DNA of 55,678 nucleotides from JBCDJG01 sp038748065. GTDB taxonomy: Bacteria; Pseudomonadota; Gammaproteobacteria; Pseudomonadales; Halieaceae. A program made the position numbers and the translations under genes. Shown piece after piece: positions 1 through 7,634 of this stretch. The stretch is from assembly GCA_038748065.1 (NCBI GenBank), contig JBCDJG010000030.1:1-55678 (forward strand), read 5' to 3'. The first letter of the stretch is position 1; every line of letters begins with the position of its first letter. The notes under the pieces are model-generated. The model saw nothing but the letters and a program-made list of their open reading frames with translations. It did not search any database and was not told where the DNA came from.

Positions 1-70
1 CGGATACGCCTTGTTCATTCTGTTTCAGAATCGCCAGTATCTGGCTGTCGCTGAATCGTGACTGTCGCAT
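1..70 (-). CDS. IS3-family transposase OrfA, N-terminal fragment (partial)
   Basis: Only the first 23 codons are inside the window. The peptide begins MRQSRFSDSQILAILKQNE, the standard start of the helix-turn-helix OrfA protein of IS3-family elements, which binds the IS ends and is normally extended by frameshifting into the OrfB integrase. An AAGGAG-like ribosome site lies a few bases before the ATG. It resembles but is not the same as the OrfA remnant at 2524, so two different IS3-type elements are involved. Whether this copy is intact cannot be judged. Confidence 0.75.
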   Translation of the reverse strand, partial: MRQSRFSDSQILAILKQNEQGVS

Positions 71-141
71 AGAAAACTCCTTTCATTCATCATAGTGGAA
101 TTCTCTACTTATAACCCCTGCGGAATTTCGGGGGGATTACA
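1..141 (-). mobile_element. End of an IS3-family insertion sequence (cut by window edge)
   Basis: The element runs leftward out of the window. Read on the minus strand it begins near 141 with a TGTAATCCCCCCGAAATTC-type tip, followed by a short leader and an orfA start at 70. A terminal tip rich in C/G followed within about 70 bp by an orfA start is the normal layout of IS3-family elements. The exact terminal base and any target duplication cannot be fixed, because the other end lies outside the window. Confidence 0.65.
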
Positions 142-224
142 AATAAGACTGAATTCATTCGGCGCTGTATTGAACAATGGTCAAGCAAGTAACTGATCTA
201 GGCGCTTGTACGGGCTTGCACGTG

Positions 225-248
225 TCGCCTATCCGAACACATAGGCGA
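225..248. repeat. Inverted repeat (7-bp arms, 10-nt loop) upstream of the ATPase-nuclease gene
   Basis: The arms TCGCCTA (225-231) and TAGGCGA (242-248) are perfect complements around a 10-nt spacer. The site lies in the 244-bp stretch between the IS end and the start at 386. It could be an operator or a hairpin left from an earlier insertion; the sequence does not decide. Nothing in 142-385 looks like a gene. Confidence 0.4.
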
Positions 249-335
249 AGGATGCTGTGGCAAAGCGCGCTAGCAGGGTATCAACATACACGCCAATGCT
301 GGCACTATATAAAGTGGTAAAGAATTTGACTAAAA

Positions 336-347
336 AGATCATGATCT
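336..347. promoter_or_regulatory. 12-bp perfect palindrome in the likely promoter of the ATPase-nuclease gene
   Basis: AGATCATGATCT is a perfect palindrome 38 bp before the start codon. A TTGACT hexamer (325-330) and a TATATA stretch (about 306-311) lie just upstream, so the palindrome sits where a repressor would act. The assignment as an operator is inference; no matching regulator gene lies next to it. Confidence 0.35.
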
Positions 348-385
348 GTCTGCCCTAACCCTTTAACTACAATGGACTGCAACCA

Positions 386-2377
386 ATGGAAGTTGCCAAG
401 AAACTAAAAATTCAAGTCAAACCGGGTCACTTAAAGAAAGTTGCGTCAGGTGCACCCAAAACAGGCTTGTGCGAATTGATCTGGAATGCGCTAGATGCAG
501 ATGCCAGCAACATTGATGTGCACTTTATTGATGGAGTATTTGGAATTGACCGTGTTTTGATTTCAGATGATGGCACCGGGATACCTTACGAAGATGCTGA
601 ACAGCTTTTCATTGGGCTAGGCGATTCATGGAAGATCACCGGTAAACAAACCCCTAGCGGTCGTTTTCTCCACGGACAAGAAGGGCAAGGCCGCTTCAAA
701 GCCTTCACTATCGGTCGGGTTGCTGATTGGAAAGTTGTTTACAAAGACACTGATGACAAGTTTTACGAATACACCATTGAAGGAATAAATGATTCCATTG
801 ATGAATTTGCGTTAAGCCCACACACCAAAACTGACCAACGGAAAACTGGGGTAACTGTTGAAATATCTGACTTGCACAAACACTCCCACGTTTTTAGTCA
901 AGACAAGGCGCTTGAGGAACTTGTTCCAGTCTTCGCGTTATACCTCAAGAATTACGAAGGCATAACCCTAAGGGTCAACGGTGAAAAGCTTGATTCATCC
1001 CAAGCAATAAAAAACACAACCAATATTGATCTACCGCCACTTGCTATTGATGACAATGAATACGCGTTAAGTATTGAAATAGTTGAGTGGAATAATATCA
1101 ATGAGCGTGAAATATGGTTTGCTGATTCCAAATGTATTCCGCTTGAACCATATACAAAGCAAGTTCGGGGCATTGGCAACTTCGGTTTTAGTGCCTACTT
1201 AAAGTCAGATTATTTCCGAAAACTGAATAACGATGGCTTGCTTGCCTTACGGGAATTGGAAGCCAGTATCAACGAATGCTGTGAGCTGGCGATTGGAAAA
1301 GTCAAAGGGCATTTTATCGCGCGCTCACTGGAAGAAGCCAAATCCCAGATCGACGAATGGAAAGAAGAAGACATTTATCCATTCAAGGGTGAACCTGTTT
1401 CACCGATTGAAGATGCCGAACGCAAAGTATTTGATATCGTAGCAATCAACATCAACAAAAGCCTTCCAGACTTCAAAGAGTCACACAAAAAGTCAAAACA
1501 ATTTCAATTACGAATGTTGAAACAGGCGATTGAAAAAAGCCCTGAAGACCTGCATAAGATTATGACTGAAGTTCTTAATCTATCAAAAGAAACACGGGAA
1601 GATTTAGCTGAACTACTGCATGATACTAGCCTTTCATCGATCATCAATGCATCTAAAGTTGTGTCTGATAGGATCAAGTTCATTGCGGGGTTAGAGCAAC
1701 TTGTTTACAACCACCAAGACAACGTGAAGGAACGGAGTCAGCTACACCGTATCCTTGCAAAGAATACGTGGATATTTGGCGATGAGTTTACGCTTTCCGT
1801 TGACGATCAATCGCTTACTGAAGTTCTACGAAAACACGTTGAACATTTAGATGAAGACATTTCCATTGATGAACCGGTAAAGCGAATTGATGGGAAGCGT
1901 GGCATTGTCGATCTTATGCTTTCCAAACAGATGCCAAGAAACCACCCCAACGAACTTGAACATTTGGTGGTGGAACTTAAAGCGCCAAGGGTAAAGATCG
2001 GAAAGAAGGAAATTGATCAAATTGAAAGCTATGCATATGCAGTAGCCGAGGATGAACGATTCCGAAGCATTAATACAAGGTGGGATTTCTGGATAATTTC
2101 AAGCGATCACGACAAGTACGCGAAGCGAAAGCTACAGAACGATGCCCATGAAGATGGCGTAATTATTCGTATCACCGAAGATATTAATATAACAGTTTGG
2201 ATTAAGACGTGGTCTGAACTGATATCGGAAAACAAGCACAGACTAAAGTTCCTTCGTGACAAACTGAATTATAACGTGGACAAAGAGAACGCCGTTAAAC
2301 ACCTGAAAGCCACTTATTCAGAATACATCGAAGGTGTAATTTTGGACGAAGATCAACAGATTGAAGAGACACAGTAA
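386..2377 (+). CDS. GHKL (HSP90-like) ATPase fused to a Shedu-like PD-(D/E)XK nuclease domain; candidate defence protein
   Basis: The 663-aa protein has an N-terminal GHKL ATP-binding fold. Its N box has E30, N34 and D37; the second motif is DDGTGI at 61-66; the glycine lid is GQEGQGRFKAF at 97-107. A middle region follows with acidic, helical stretches (about 310-450). The C-terminal part looks like a PD-(D/E)XK nuclease: LAKNTWIFG (457-465), D509 in GIVDL, VVELK with E530 and K532, and QIESYA (545-550). This pattern recalls DUF4263 (Shedu) nucleases. MutL/MORC-type GHKL ATPases joined to nucleases occur in bacterial conflict systems, so a role against phage or plasmid DNA is inferred. The gene is markedly more AT-rich than the rest of the window and stands alone between two IS3-type ends, which points to transfer. 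The ATG at 386 has no strong ribosome site. A repair role remains possible. Confidence 0.72.
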   Translation: MEVAKKLKIQVKPGHLKKVASGAPKTGLCELIWNALDADASNIDVHFIDGVFGIDRVLISDDGTGIPYEDAEQLFIGLGDSWKITGKQTPSGRFLHGQEGQGRFKAFTIGRVADWKVVYKDTDDKFYEYTIEGINDSIDEFALSPHTKTDQRKTGVTVEISDLHKHSHVFSQDKALEELVPVFALYLKNYEGITLRVNGEKLDSSQAIKNTTNIDLPPLAIDDNEYALSIEIVEWNNINEREIWFADSKCIPLEPYTKQVRGIGNFGFSAYLKSDYFRKLNNDGLLALRELEASINECCELAIGKVKGHFIARSLEEAKSQIDEWKEEDIYPFKGEPVSPIEDAERKVFDIVAININKSLPDFKESHKKSKQFQLRMLKQAIEKSPEDLHKIMTEVLNLSKETREDLAELLHDTSLSSIINASKVVSDRIKFIAGLEQLVYNHQDNVKERSQLHRILAKNTWIFGDEFTLSVDDQSLTEVLRKHVEHLDEDISIDEPVKRIDGKRGIVDLMLSKQMPRNHPNELEHLVVELKAPRVKIGKKEIDQIESYAYAVAEDERFRSINTRWDFWIISSDHDKYAKRKLQNDAHEDGVIIRITEDINITVWIKTWSELISENKHRLKFLRDKLNYNVDKENAVKHLKATYSEYIEGVILDEDQQIEETQ

Positions 2378-2454
2378 GTGGCAAGTGAAGCGGAATACTG
2401 ATTCACACGGTCACGCCTATAAAGAGAGAAATCTATAAATACAACTTACCTGGC

Positions 2455-2720
2455 GTAAGCTTCCCCAAAACGGAGACAGGTAATTAGTAGAGCTTTCTGG
2501 CATTTTATAGCCAGGAGGTTCACATGAAAAAGTCGAAGTTCACTGAGAGCCAGATCATTGCGATTCTCAAAGAAGCCGATGCCGGCATGATGGTGAAGGA
2601 CATCTGCCGCAAGCACGGCATTTCCGCACCCACTTGTTACTCGTGGAAGTCCAAGTACGGCGGTATGGAGGCTTCCGATCTGAAAAGGGTTAAAGAAATA
2701 GAATCGGAGAATGCCATAGT
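2455..2720 (+). mobile_element. 5' remnant of a second IS3-family element
   Basis: The stretch begins near 2455 with a tip of the form AAGCTTCCCCAAAACGGAGAC, then a GCCAGGAGGT ribosome site and an orfA start at 2524. Similarity to an IS stops at about 2715-2720, where a different repeat (2725-2937) takes over. No orfB and no right end are present, so this is a dead fragment. It points away from the IS end at 1-141, so the two elements flank 386-2377 in divergent orientation. The exact left boundary is approximate. Confidence 0.65.
2524..2715 (+). pseudogene. Truncated IS3-family transposase OrfA
   Basis: The first 64 codons encode a clear OrfA start (MKKSKFTESQIIAILKEADA) and helix-turn-helix region (DICRKHGISAPTCYSWKSKY). 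They end in the KEIESENA stretch that begins the leucine zipper of this family. After that the frame runs on to a stop at 2893-2895 through unrelated DNA of the 2725 repeat, so the last ~59 residues are not transposase. A full OrfA is about 90-100 residues and is followed by orfB, which is missing. The strong ribosome site AGGAGGT sits 4-10 bp before the ATG. Confidence 0.8.
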
Positions 2721-2724
2721 AACA

Positions 2725-2937
2725 GGGTCAGGTCTCCCATCTCCCACACGACGAATCACGTTTTGTCCTGCTCATGATGTTTGCCTGTGCAGTAACAGAG
2801 CTAGGGCTCTCGTTTCCCAAATGCTGTCAATGGACTGTATAGCGTCTGTAAGGAATGGCTATAGGTTCTACTCTCTGTTTTCCCTTGTGATATAGATGAG
2901 CGGAAAAGCCGTCCTTGGGGTACGATCAACCTGACCC
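2725..2937. repeat. MITE-like repeat, copy 1 (terminal inverted repeats GGGTCAGGT / ACCTGACCC)
   Basis: The element opens with GGGTCAGGT (2725-2733) and closes with ACCTGACCC (2929-2937), a 9-bp perfect inverted repeat about 213 bp apart. Its first ~120 bp match copy 2 at 5369-5600 closely, including shared strings such as TAGGGCTCTCGT and AATGCTGTCAATG. No transposase is encoded, so it looks like a short non-autonomous element. It starts where the IS3 remnant breaks off and ends 66 bp past the stop of the minus-strand lipoprotein gene at 3004. Confidence 0.6.
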
Positions 2938-3003
2938 CGTTACTCGTAGTCCTCTACAGATGCACTGCCCTGCCTAACGTTGAGATTAGCTCGTTGGTGG
3001 CTA

Positions 3004-5004
3004 TTACCCTTCGCTCTCATCTTGCACGAAGCGCACGGTCAATGACTCACTATTGTTTGCTGTGTTCAAGTCCGCTTGGGAGGTGGTCGCTGAGGCGCTA
3101 GCGGTAATAGTGGTGCTACCCAATGACTGCACTTCGATATCTAACTCCGCAAGCCCGGCAACGCTGAGCTCAGGTAAATCGCAGAGCATGGCGCTGGGTG
3201 TGGTAATACACTCGATGTCGCTGTTGTTGCGCGCTATGAAAAAGTTCTGCGTGCCTCTGAAATCTACCCGCAAGCGAACGCCATAAGCGGGTGCGGGCCC
3301 GGAGTTATAGACCGCAAGGTTGAGCTGACCCGGGCTACCATCAGCGACTTTTCGCGGTCCCCGCAGGCTCAGTTGTACGTCTGTATCCAGGTCCAGCGTG
3401 CCCAGGAAGAGCTGGTACTGGTAGGCAGGCTCATAATCCATCAAGTAAGCGCTGGAAGTGGAGTTGAGCCAGCCCGAGTCAGTCAACAGGGCGAGGGCTG
3501 GCCAGCCCTCAGGCTGATACCCGGAAGGTTTAAAGGTGCTGACCTGCTCCATGAAATCGGTCCTAAGCTGCCTTGAGAATATACCGACTTCGTCCCTAAA
3601 ACTGTCATAAATGTAAAGCTGCTGATCATCTGAAGACACATCGATGGGGACAAGCGACGACAGCCGCGTACCGCGCAAATCGGCACTGTACTGCTCTCGC
3701 TGCCGAAAAGTACCGTCTGCCATGACATCTAGGACCCACAGGTACTTGGGCAAGGGTACTGCCACCTCGCGAAAGGCATAGACTCTTCTGCCATCTGGAG
3801 AGAAGGTAGGCAGGAAGGGCATGCCTATATCGATACCAAAGTCAGACGGGCTAAATTGGCTTTGCTTGGCTAATACACCGCTAGGGCTGCGCGCGAACAG
3901 CGAAAACACATATTCCTTGGGCTGCTCGAGTGGGTAAGAACTTACGCCGAGGTACAGCAATGAGCCGCTGGGGTTGAACTGAATGGACTCGATGTCATCG
4001 ACGATTGGTCGGCCCTCCACCAAGGGGTTGATGAATTCCCCCAATTCATCACCGCTCAAAAGCTGCAAGAGCGTGAACCTGCCCTCGCCGTCATAGCTCA
4101 GGGATAGCAGTGCTGGCCCGCCGTAGACGTCCTGAAACTCGCCCGGGAAATCAACGGTGCCGTGGACATACACATGATTACCCGTGGCCGGATGCACGAG
4201 GCCCGTGCTTACGTTAAAGGACCATTCTTCTGTCTTCAGGGAGAACGACTGGAGCAGGCTCAGGCTGCCTTGCGACTCATCCCAAGCGAAGGAGAAGAGC
4301 GATTGCTGTAGGGGTGAATCTGTCGATTGCCCCATTATGAAAAAGTACCTCCCATCGCCGGAAAACGCGGGAGAATGGCCAAAAGCGATGCTGTCCGAAA
4401 GCTCCTGCCAGGTGTACTCCCGGTAGAGCTGCCAGACCTTGGAAGGCAGTCGCTCCACTATTCGGATGCCACCCTCCCTGCTGCAGGGGAGCACCACAAG
4501 CGCGAACCTGGAAGAGGGCGCGCTCTGTAGCCATTGCCGTTCGCTGCCGGTGCAATTGAAGCGAGATGGACTTTGCTCGACACGGATAGGGGGCGTAGAG
4601 CGAAGCGGCACCGTGTTGATAGGCTGAAAGTAGGCCGTGGTTGGTGGCAGCGTCACGCCCCAGAACTGGCGCACCGTATCGGCGTCGACTGGGCCTAGGT
4701 GGCATTGATTAGCCAGAGCTCCATCACCGCAGTTTTGCCATCGTACGAAAGTGTGTCCCGCCCGAGGCAGCGCGGTGTAGCGCTCCTCGAATGCCTCAAC
4801 AACGAGAAAAGGGCAGTTTCGCTCCTGTGCTGAGCAGTCTCGCTCGCCGCTCGAAGAGAGGACGTCTCCTTCGCCAACGACCTCGACAGGATGTGTGCAG
4901 CCCGACAGCAGTGAAACAACAAGCGCGAGGCCGATGGCGATCTTTGCTGGAATCGTACCGTCTAGATTGCGGATGACGTGCGGGCTCGACGTGAGGCGGT
5001 TCAT
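3004..5004 (-). CDS. Large lipoprotein: Cys-rich module, beta-propeller-like middle and DUF11-like C-terminal domain
   Basis: The 666-aa product starts with a basic stretch and a hydrophobic segment ending in the lipobox LLSGC (C36), so it should be lipid-anchored in the envelope. Next comes a short Cys-containing module with a G-x-F-x-x-W core (GHTFVRWQNCG), also found in the lipoproteins at 5653 and 19026. Residues ~150-500 contain repeated short blocks such as SGDGRYFFIMG, NPSGSLLYLGV, SPDGRRVYAF and SSDDQQLYIYD, typical of seven-bladed propellers of the lactonase/YncE type. The last ~120 residues (NSGPAPAYGVRLRV... ADLNTANNSESLTV) read as a DUF11/CARDB-like Ig fold. Its start overlaps the ubiK stop by 4 bp, so the two are probably co-transcribed. 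The ligand or partner is unknown. Confidence 0.75.
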   Translation of the reverse strand: MNRLTSSPHVIRNLDGTIPAKIAIGLALVVSLLSGCTHPVEVVGEGDVLSSSGERDCSAQERNCPFLVVEAFEERYTALPRAGHTFVRWQNCGDGALANQCHLGPVDADTVRQFWGVTLPPTTAYFQPINTVPLRSTPPIRVEQSPSRFNCTGSERQWLQSAPSSRFALVVLPCSREGGIRIVERLPSKVWQLYREYTWQELSDSIAFGHSPAFSGDGRYFFIMGQSTDSPLQQSLFSFAWDESQGSLSLLQSFSLKTEEWSFNVSTGLVHPATGNHVYVHGTVDFPGEFQDVYGGPALLSLSYDGEGRFTLLQLLSGDELGEFINPLVEGRPIVDDIESIQFNPSGSLLYLGVSSYPLEQPKEYVFSLFARSPSGVLAKQSQFSPSDFGIDIGMPFLPTFSPDGRRVYAFREVAVPLPKYLWVLDVMADGTFRQREQYSADLRGTRLSSLVPIDVSSDDQQLYIYDSFRDEVGIFSRQLRTDFMEQVSTFKPSGYQPEGWPALALLTDSGWLNSTSSAYLMDYEPAYQYQLFLGTLDLDTDVQLSLRGPRKVADGSPGQLNLAVYNSGPAPAYGVRLRVDFRGTQNFFIARNNSDIECITTPSAMLCDLPELSVAGLAELDIEVQSLGSTTITASASATTSQADLNTANNSESLTVRFVQDESEG

Positions 5005-5264
5005 ACGATGGGGCTGTAGAGCCTTTCGAGCGCCAGGTTGAGTGACTCTAGCTGTGCCTCCAGCACTGTTCCGCGCTGCTGCATCCTGTGCAGCAAATCT
5101 GCCTGGATATTAAACTCCTCGCGGCCCACCAGATCCAGCCGGCTCAGGGCAGACTGGGCGAGCGCCCGGGCGTTCTTATCGACTTCCTCGCGGATGCTGC
5201 TGGAATCCACCAACTCGTTTACCTGTTGAATGACCTCGCCCAGAGGGGGTGGTTTTAGTGCCAT
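5001..5264 (-). CDS. ubiK: Ubiquinone biosynthesis accessory factor UbiK (BMFP/YqiC family)
   Basis: The 87-aa protein matches the small coiled-coil UbiK/YqiC family in length and layout. The conserved core LSRLDLVGREEFNIQADLL (about residues 40-58) corresponds to the family signature LTRLDLVSREEFDVQ. The last 30 residues form the typical trimer-forming coiled coil (VLEAQLESLNLALERL). UbiK assists UbiJ and the late hydroxylation/methylation steps of aerobic ubiquinone synthesis, partly at the membrane. Here it is not beside other ubi genes; it precedes the lipoprotein gene with a 4-bp overlap. The start ATG at 5264 is the first in frame. Confidence 0.85.
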   Translation of the reverse strand: MALKPPPLGEVIQQVNELVDSSSIREEVDKNARALAQSALSRLDLVGREEFNIQADLLHRMQQRGTVLEAQLESLNLALERLYSPIV

Positions 5265-5652
5265 GGGATTGGGATGGGCATCAGCGCTATTTCTGCAGAG
5301 CGATGAGTGTATGGGAATGGCTTCGGAAAGTATAGAAAAGCAACTGGGTCAGGTCCCCCGAGGAATCAGGGTCAGGTCTCCCGTTTCCCATACGACGAAC
5401 CGCGATGTGTCCTGTCCATGATGCTTGCCTGCAGTAGCAGGGTTAGGGCTCTCGTGTTCCCAATGCTGTCAATGAACTATAGAGCGGCTGTGGTAAACGG
5501 AAGACCTGACGCGGGTAAACCTTTTAGCTATCTGCTCTATTGAGTCCTCAATGCTATCAAGCGCTTGTAGGCCCTCAGTGGAAAATTTCAAACCTGACCC
5601 CTTTACCAGACTTATGTTCAACCTGAACGTAGATCAAAAACTCACCAACTTT
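5265..5652. other. 388-bp intergenic region holding repeat copy 2
   Basis: No credible gene is present between the ubiK start and the stop of the next lipoprotein. The stretch holds the short repeat at 5346-5600 and, presumably near 5265-5340, the promoter for ubiK and the lipoprotein gene, although I see no clear hexamers. Open frames across it are short and of no recognisable type. Confidence 0.6.
5346..5600. repeat. MITE-like repeat, copy 2, with a doubled left tip
   Basis: GGGTCAGGT occurs twice at the left side (5346-5354 and 5369-5377) and the matching ACCTGACCC lies at 5592-5600. The first ~120 bp after 5369 are close to copy 1 (2725-2937); the right halves differ apart from the tip. 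The doubled left tip suggests a nested insertion or slippage. As with copy 1, the right end lies just beyond (52 bp from) the stop codon of a minus-strand lipoprotein gene. Confidence 0.58.
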
Positions 5653-6570
5653 TTAGCCGTCGGTGTCATAGAATTCAATCAGATTCGCTACACCATAGTC
5701 ATCCGTAAACATGAGAGGGAACTCAAACCCAGTTTCTATCGGAACCAGAGGAGCTAAGCCGCCAGCTTCCTTTATCTCTTGCGAACACTGACGAGTACTG
5801 GCGTGCCACCGCGATACCCAGCTTTTGCGTATGGGCTTGCCGATAGGGTCAAGGATGAAAAACTGACCTCTGGGGCCAACTACAACTGGTTCCGCGGCGG
5901 TCGGGTTGAAGACTCCAGCAGAGGGCTGATCGTTGAGCACCAGCGCGGGAGTAGGTGATGCCTTACATGATTCTCCTTCATAGACCAAGTCGTTCTTTGA
6001 TTTCACGAGCAGGTAGGACAAACCATCGTGCTCGACAACCATGGAATAGGGCTTTGCGTAGCCCTTTAGACGAACATGAATTGCGCTCGCCCAGTCATTG
6101 CCCGGTTCGTAGCCGATAGATCCTACTACTTTCCCAGACGCATCCCTTACCTCAGGTCTTTCGTCAATAGGGTGTTCAAGTCTTGCTACTTCCAATTCAC
6201 CGATACGCTCAAATTCTGGAATCAAGAAGAACTGCTCTTGGCTCTCTAGAATGCCCATCAGAACCTCGTTACCTGAGAAGCCTTTTGTACTCAATGCACA
6301 CGGGTCGATCAAACCACCGCAAAAATGGCGTGGGCCTTTAAGCCAGCCCTTAAACCTATAGTTAGGGTGGGTGGCTTCTCCCTTGAAGGTTTCGCTAAAA
6401 AACATGTCCGAAACCTCGAGCTCGCAAATTTGAGGAGCGGGACATTGGTAGTTGCCGCTGTCAAAGGTCACCTCGCCGACGTTGTGACTCATGACGATGA
6501 CCTTGCAACCCACACCTAGCCACGAAATTAGGAGGGCTGCGGCGCAGTGTACAAGTGTGGTTTTATCCAT
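5653..6570 (-). CDS. Lipoprotein with Cys-rich N-terminal module
   Basis: The 305-aa product (ATG at 6570; a TTG two codons earlier is less likely) starts MDKTTLVHCAAALLISW and reaches a lipobox-like LGVGC, so it is probably an envelope lipoprotein. The mature part repeats the plan seen in the lipoproteins at 3004 and 19026: C-x5-C (CPAPQIC), a hydrophobic core with RFKGW, then two more Cys (FCGG...DPC). The remaining ~200 residues, with blocks such as EVRDASGKVVGSIGYEPG and GPRGQFFILDPIGKPI, show beta-rich character but no family I recognise. A GC-rich palindrome (6675-6690) lies upstream and the MITE-like repeat lies just past its stop. Confidence 0.65.
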   Translation of the reverse strand: MDKTTLVHCAAALLISWLGVGCKVIVMSHNVGEVTFDSGNYQCPAPQICELEVSDMFFSETFKGEATHPNYRFKGWLKGPRHFCGGLIDPCALSTKGFSGNEVLMGILESQEQFFLIPEFERIGELEVARLEHPIDERPEVRDASGKVVGSIGYEPGNDWASAIHVRLKGYAKPYSMVVEHDGLSYLLVKSKNDLVYEGESCKASPTPALVLNDQPSAGVFNPTAAEPVVVGPRGQFFILDPIGKPIRKSWVSRWHASTRQCSQEIKEAGGLAPLVPIETGFEFPLMFTDDYGVANLIEFYDTDG

Positions 6571-6674
6571 GGGCAAATCCTTGAATCGGGTTCAAGGTGG
6601 CAAGTTCAACAATCGCCCTGTGGGCGAAGACTTACTGAGACTCTATCAAAGGAACCCAATCAGACGAAAGCGGG

Positions 6675-6690
6675 CGTTTCCGCGGAAACG
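6675..6690. promoter_or_regulatory. 16-bp perfect palindrome upstream of the 5653-6570 lipoprotein
   Basis: CGTTTCCGCGGAAACG is a perfect 16-bp palindrome about 105 bp before the lipoprotein start. It lies between the lipoprotein and tRNA-Asn, in a 282-bp gap (6571-6852) without genes. A dimeric repressor site is the simplest reading, but no regulator is encoded nearby. Confidence 0.35.
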
Positions 6691-6813
6691 TCATGATCGG
6701 CCAATAGTGATCATATCTGATCGCTTCCGCCTTAGCGCGTTAGTCACAAGTTGCGTATATTTGACAAAGCCACGTGATGATTACTGGGGGAGGCCTAAGC
6801 GCCTGTAGAAACA

Positions 6814-6844
6814 AAAAAGGGCCGCACTCTGTGCGACCCTTTTT
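6814..6844 (-). terminator. Rho-independent terminator of tRNA-Asn
   Basis: On the minus strand an AAAAAGGGTCGCAC arm pairs with GTGCGGCCCTTTTTT across a 3-nt loop, and the T run follows the stem. It begins 8 bp past the tRNA 3' end, the normal place for a tRNA terminator. The A run on the other side means it could also act for plus-strand transcripts. Confidence 0.8.
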
Positions 6845-6852
6845 CGACTGTA

Positions 6853-6928
6853 TGGCTCCGCCTGCTGGGCTCGAACCAGCGACCCAATGATTAACAGTCA
6901 TTTGCTCTACCAACTGAGCTAAGGCGGA
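6853..6928 (-). tRNA. tRNA-Asn (GTT)
   Basis: The minus strand folds into a complete 76-nt cloverleaf including an encoded CCA. The acceptor arms TCCGCCT and AGGCGGA pair, the D arm contains AGCTCAGTTGGTAGAGC, the anticodon loop CTGTTAATC gives anticodon GTT (Asn), and the T arm has GGTTCGAGCC. A Rho-independent terminator follows. Everything on its 3' side (1-6850) looks like accessory DNA, and tRNA 3' ends are common integration sites, but no integrase or repeated tRNA tail is visible. Confidence 0.97.
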
Positions 6929-7009
6929 ATGGTGTTAACCGAAGGCCGCGTATATTAATGGCCTGACTCCGCCCGGTCAACTGCGGCCGAGGGTTATTTT
7001 GCCGCCCAG

Positions 7010-7429
7010 TCAGGCGACGTAAAGCAGCCCGTCATCGCCCTCAACTGCCTGAAAATACTCAAATTTTTCCGCGATGTGTGCAAGGGCCGCAGCCCGTTTG
7101 CCCGGCCAGGCTTCAACAGGAAAAGCCTGGTTTGAGCCGGTACGAGACTGATAGAAATCATAGCCCGCCCGATAGGCCTGGTTACTCGATGACAGCAGCC
7201 TACCGGAACACTGCAGGGTAAAGCGCGTGCAGTCCGCGGCTATCACTTCCTCGGTCTGGCTCGCCAGGGGGAGCTCTTCACTCGGCTCAGGGCGCTGCAG
7301 GTGGCTGCGCAGGGCCTCCAGGTAGCCGCGGATAACGGCCTGTGCCATAGGTGATGGGCGCGGCGCCTTCTGCGTCCGCGTTTTCGGTCTCTCATGGCTT
7401 GGCTTGCTATTTTTGAACAGCGCAATCAT
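7010..7429 (-). CDS. Hypothetical protein, conserved type unknown
   Basis: The 139-aa product (ATG at 7429, with a GAGAG ribosome-like site; a GTG at 7450 is also possible) is soluble, with a basic, proline-rich N-terminus (SKPSHERPKTRTQKAPRPSP) that is probably disordered. An alpha/beta part follows, with CTRFTLQCSGRLLSS and a C-terminal EGDDGLLYVA. I see no membrane segment, signal peptide or motif I recognise. It is divergent from uvrB and ends 81 bp before the tRNA-Asn 5' end. Codon use and base composition match the surrounding core genes, so it is probably a real lineage-specific gene. Confidence 0.6.
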   Translation of the reverse strand: MIALFKNSKPSHERPKTRTQKAPRPSPMAQAVIRGYLEALRSHLQRPEPSEELPLASQTEEVIAADCTRFTLQCSGRLLSSSNQAYRAGYDFYQSRTGSNQAFPVEAWPGKRAAALAHIAEKFEYFQAVEGDDGLLYVA

Positions 7430-7634
7430 GTCACTCTCACTCGTGATCACATTCGGGGCTTTTGGTGCAATGCGTAGTATCGAGGGAAATCACCTGATGA
7501 AAGATGGCCTCAAGCGACACTTGCATGGTCTTGAGCGACATCAGCGCCGATGGGCTCGGCATTTTCTGGTCAGCACTGGCGCAGCCGACCCGCCTGGGTG
7601 AAAATTGTGGGTCGTTTTGACTGAGGACGTAGTC

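Noticed and set aside
2716..2895. Second half of the 123-codon frame at 2524 as part of a real transposase
   Set aside because: Similarity to OrfA ends at codon 64, and the rest is sequence of the MITE-like repeat shared with 5369-5600.
1..6928. Complete genomic island with att sites at tRNA-Asn
   Set aside because: No integrase gene and no second copy of the tRNA 3' tail are visible in the window.
7430..7634. LexA box in front of uvrB
   Set aside because: No sequence close to CTGT-N8-ACAG is present in the region.
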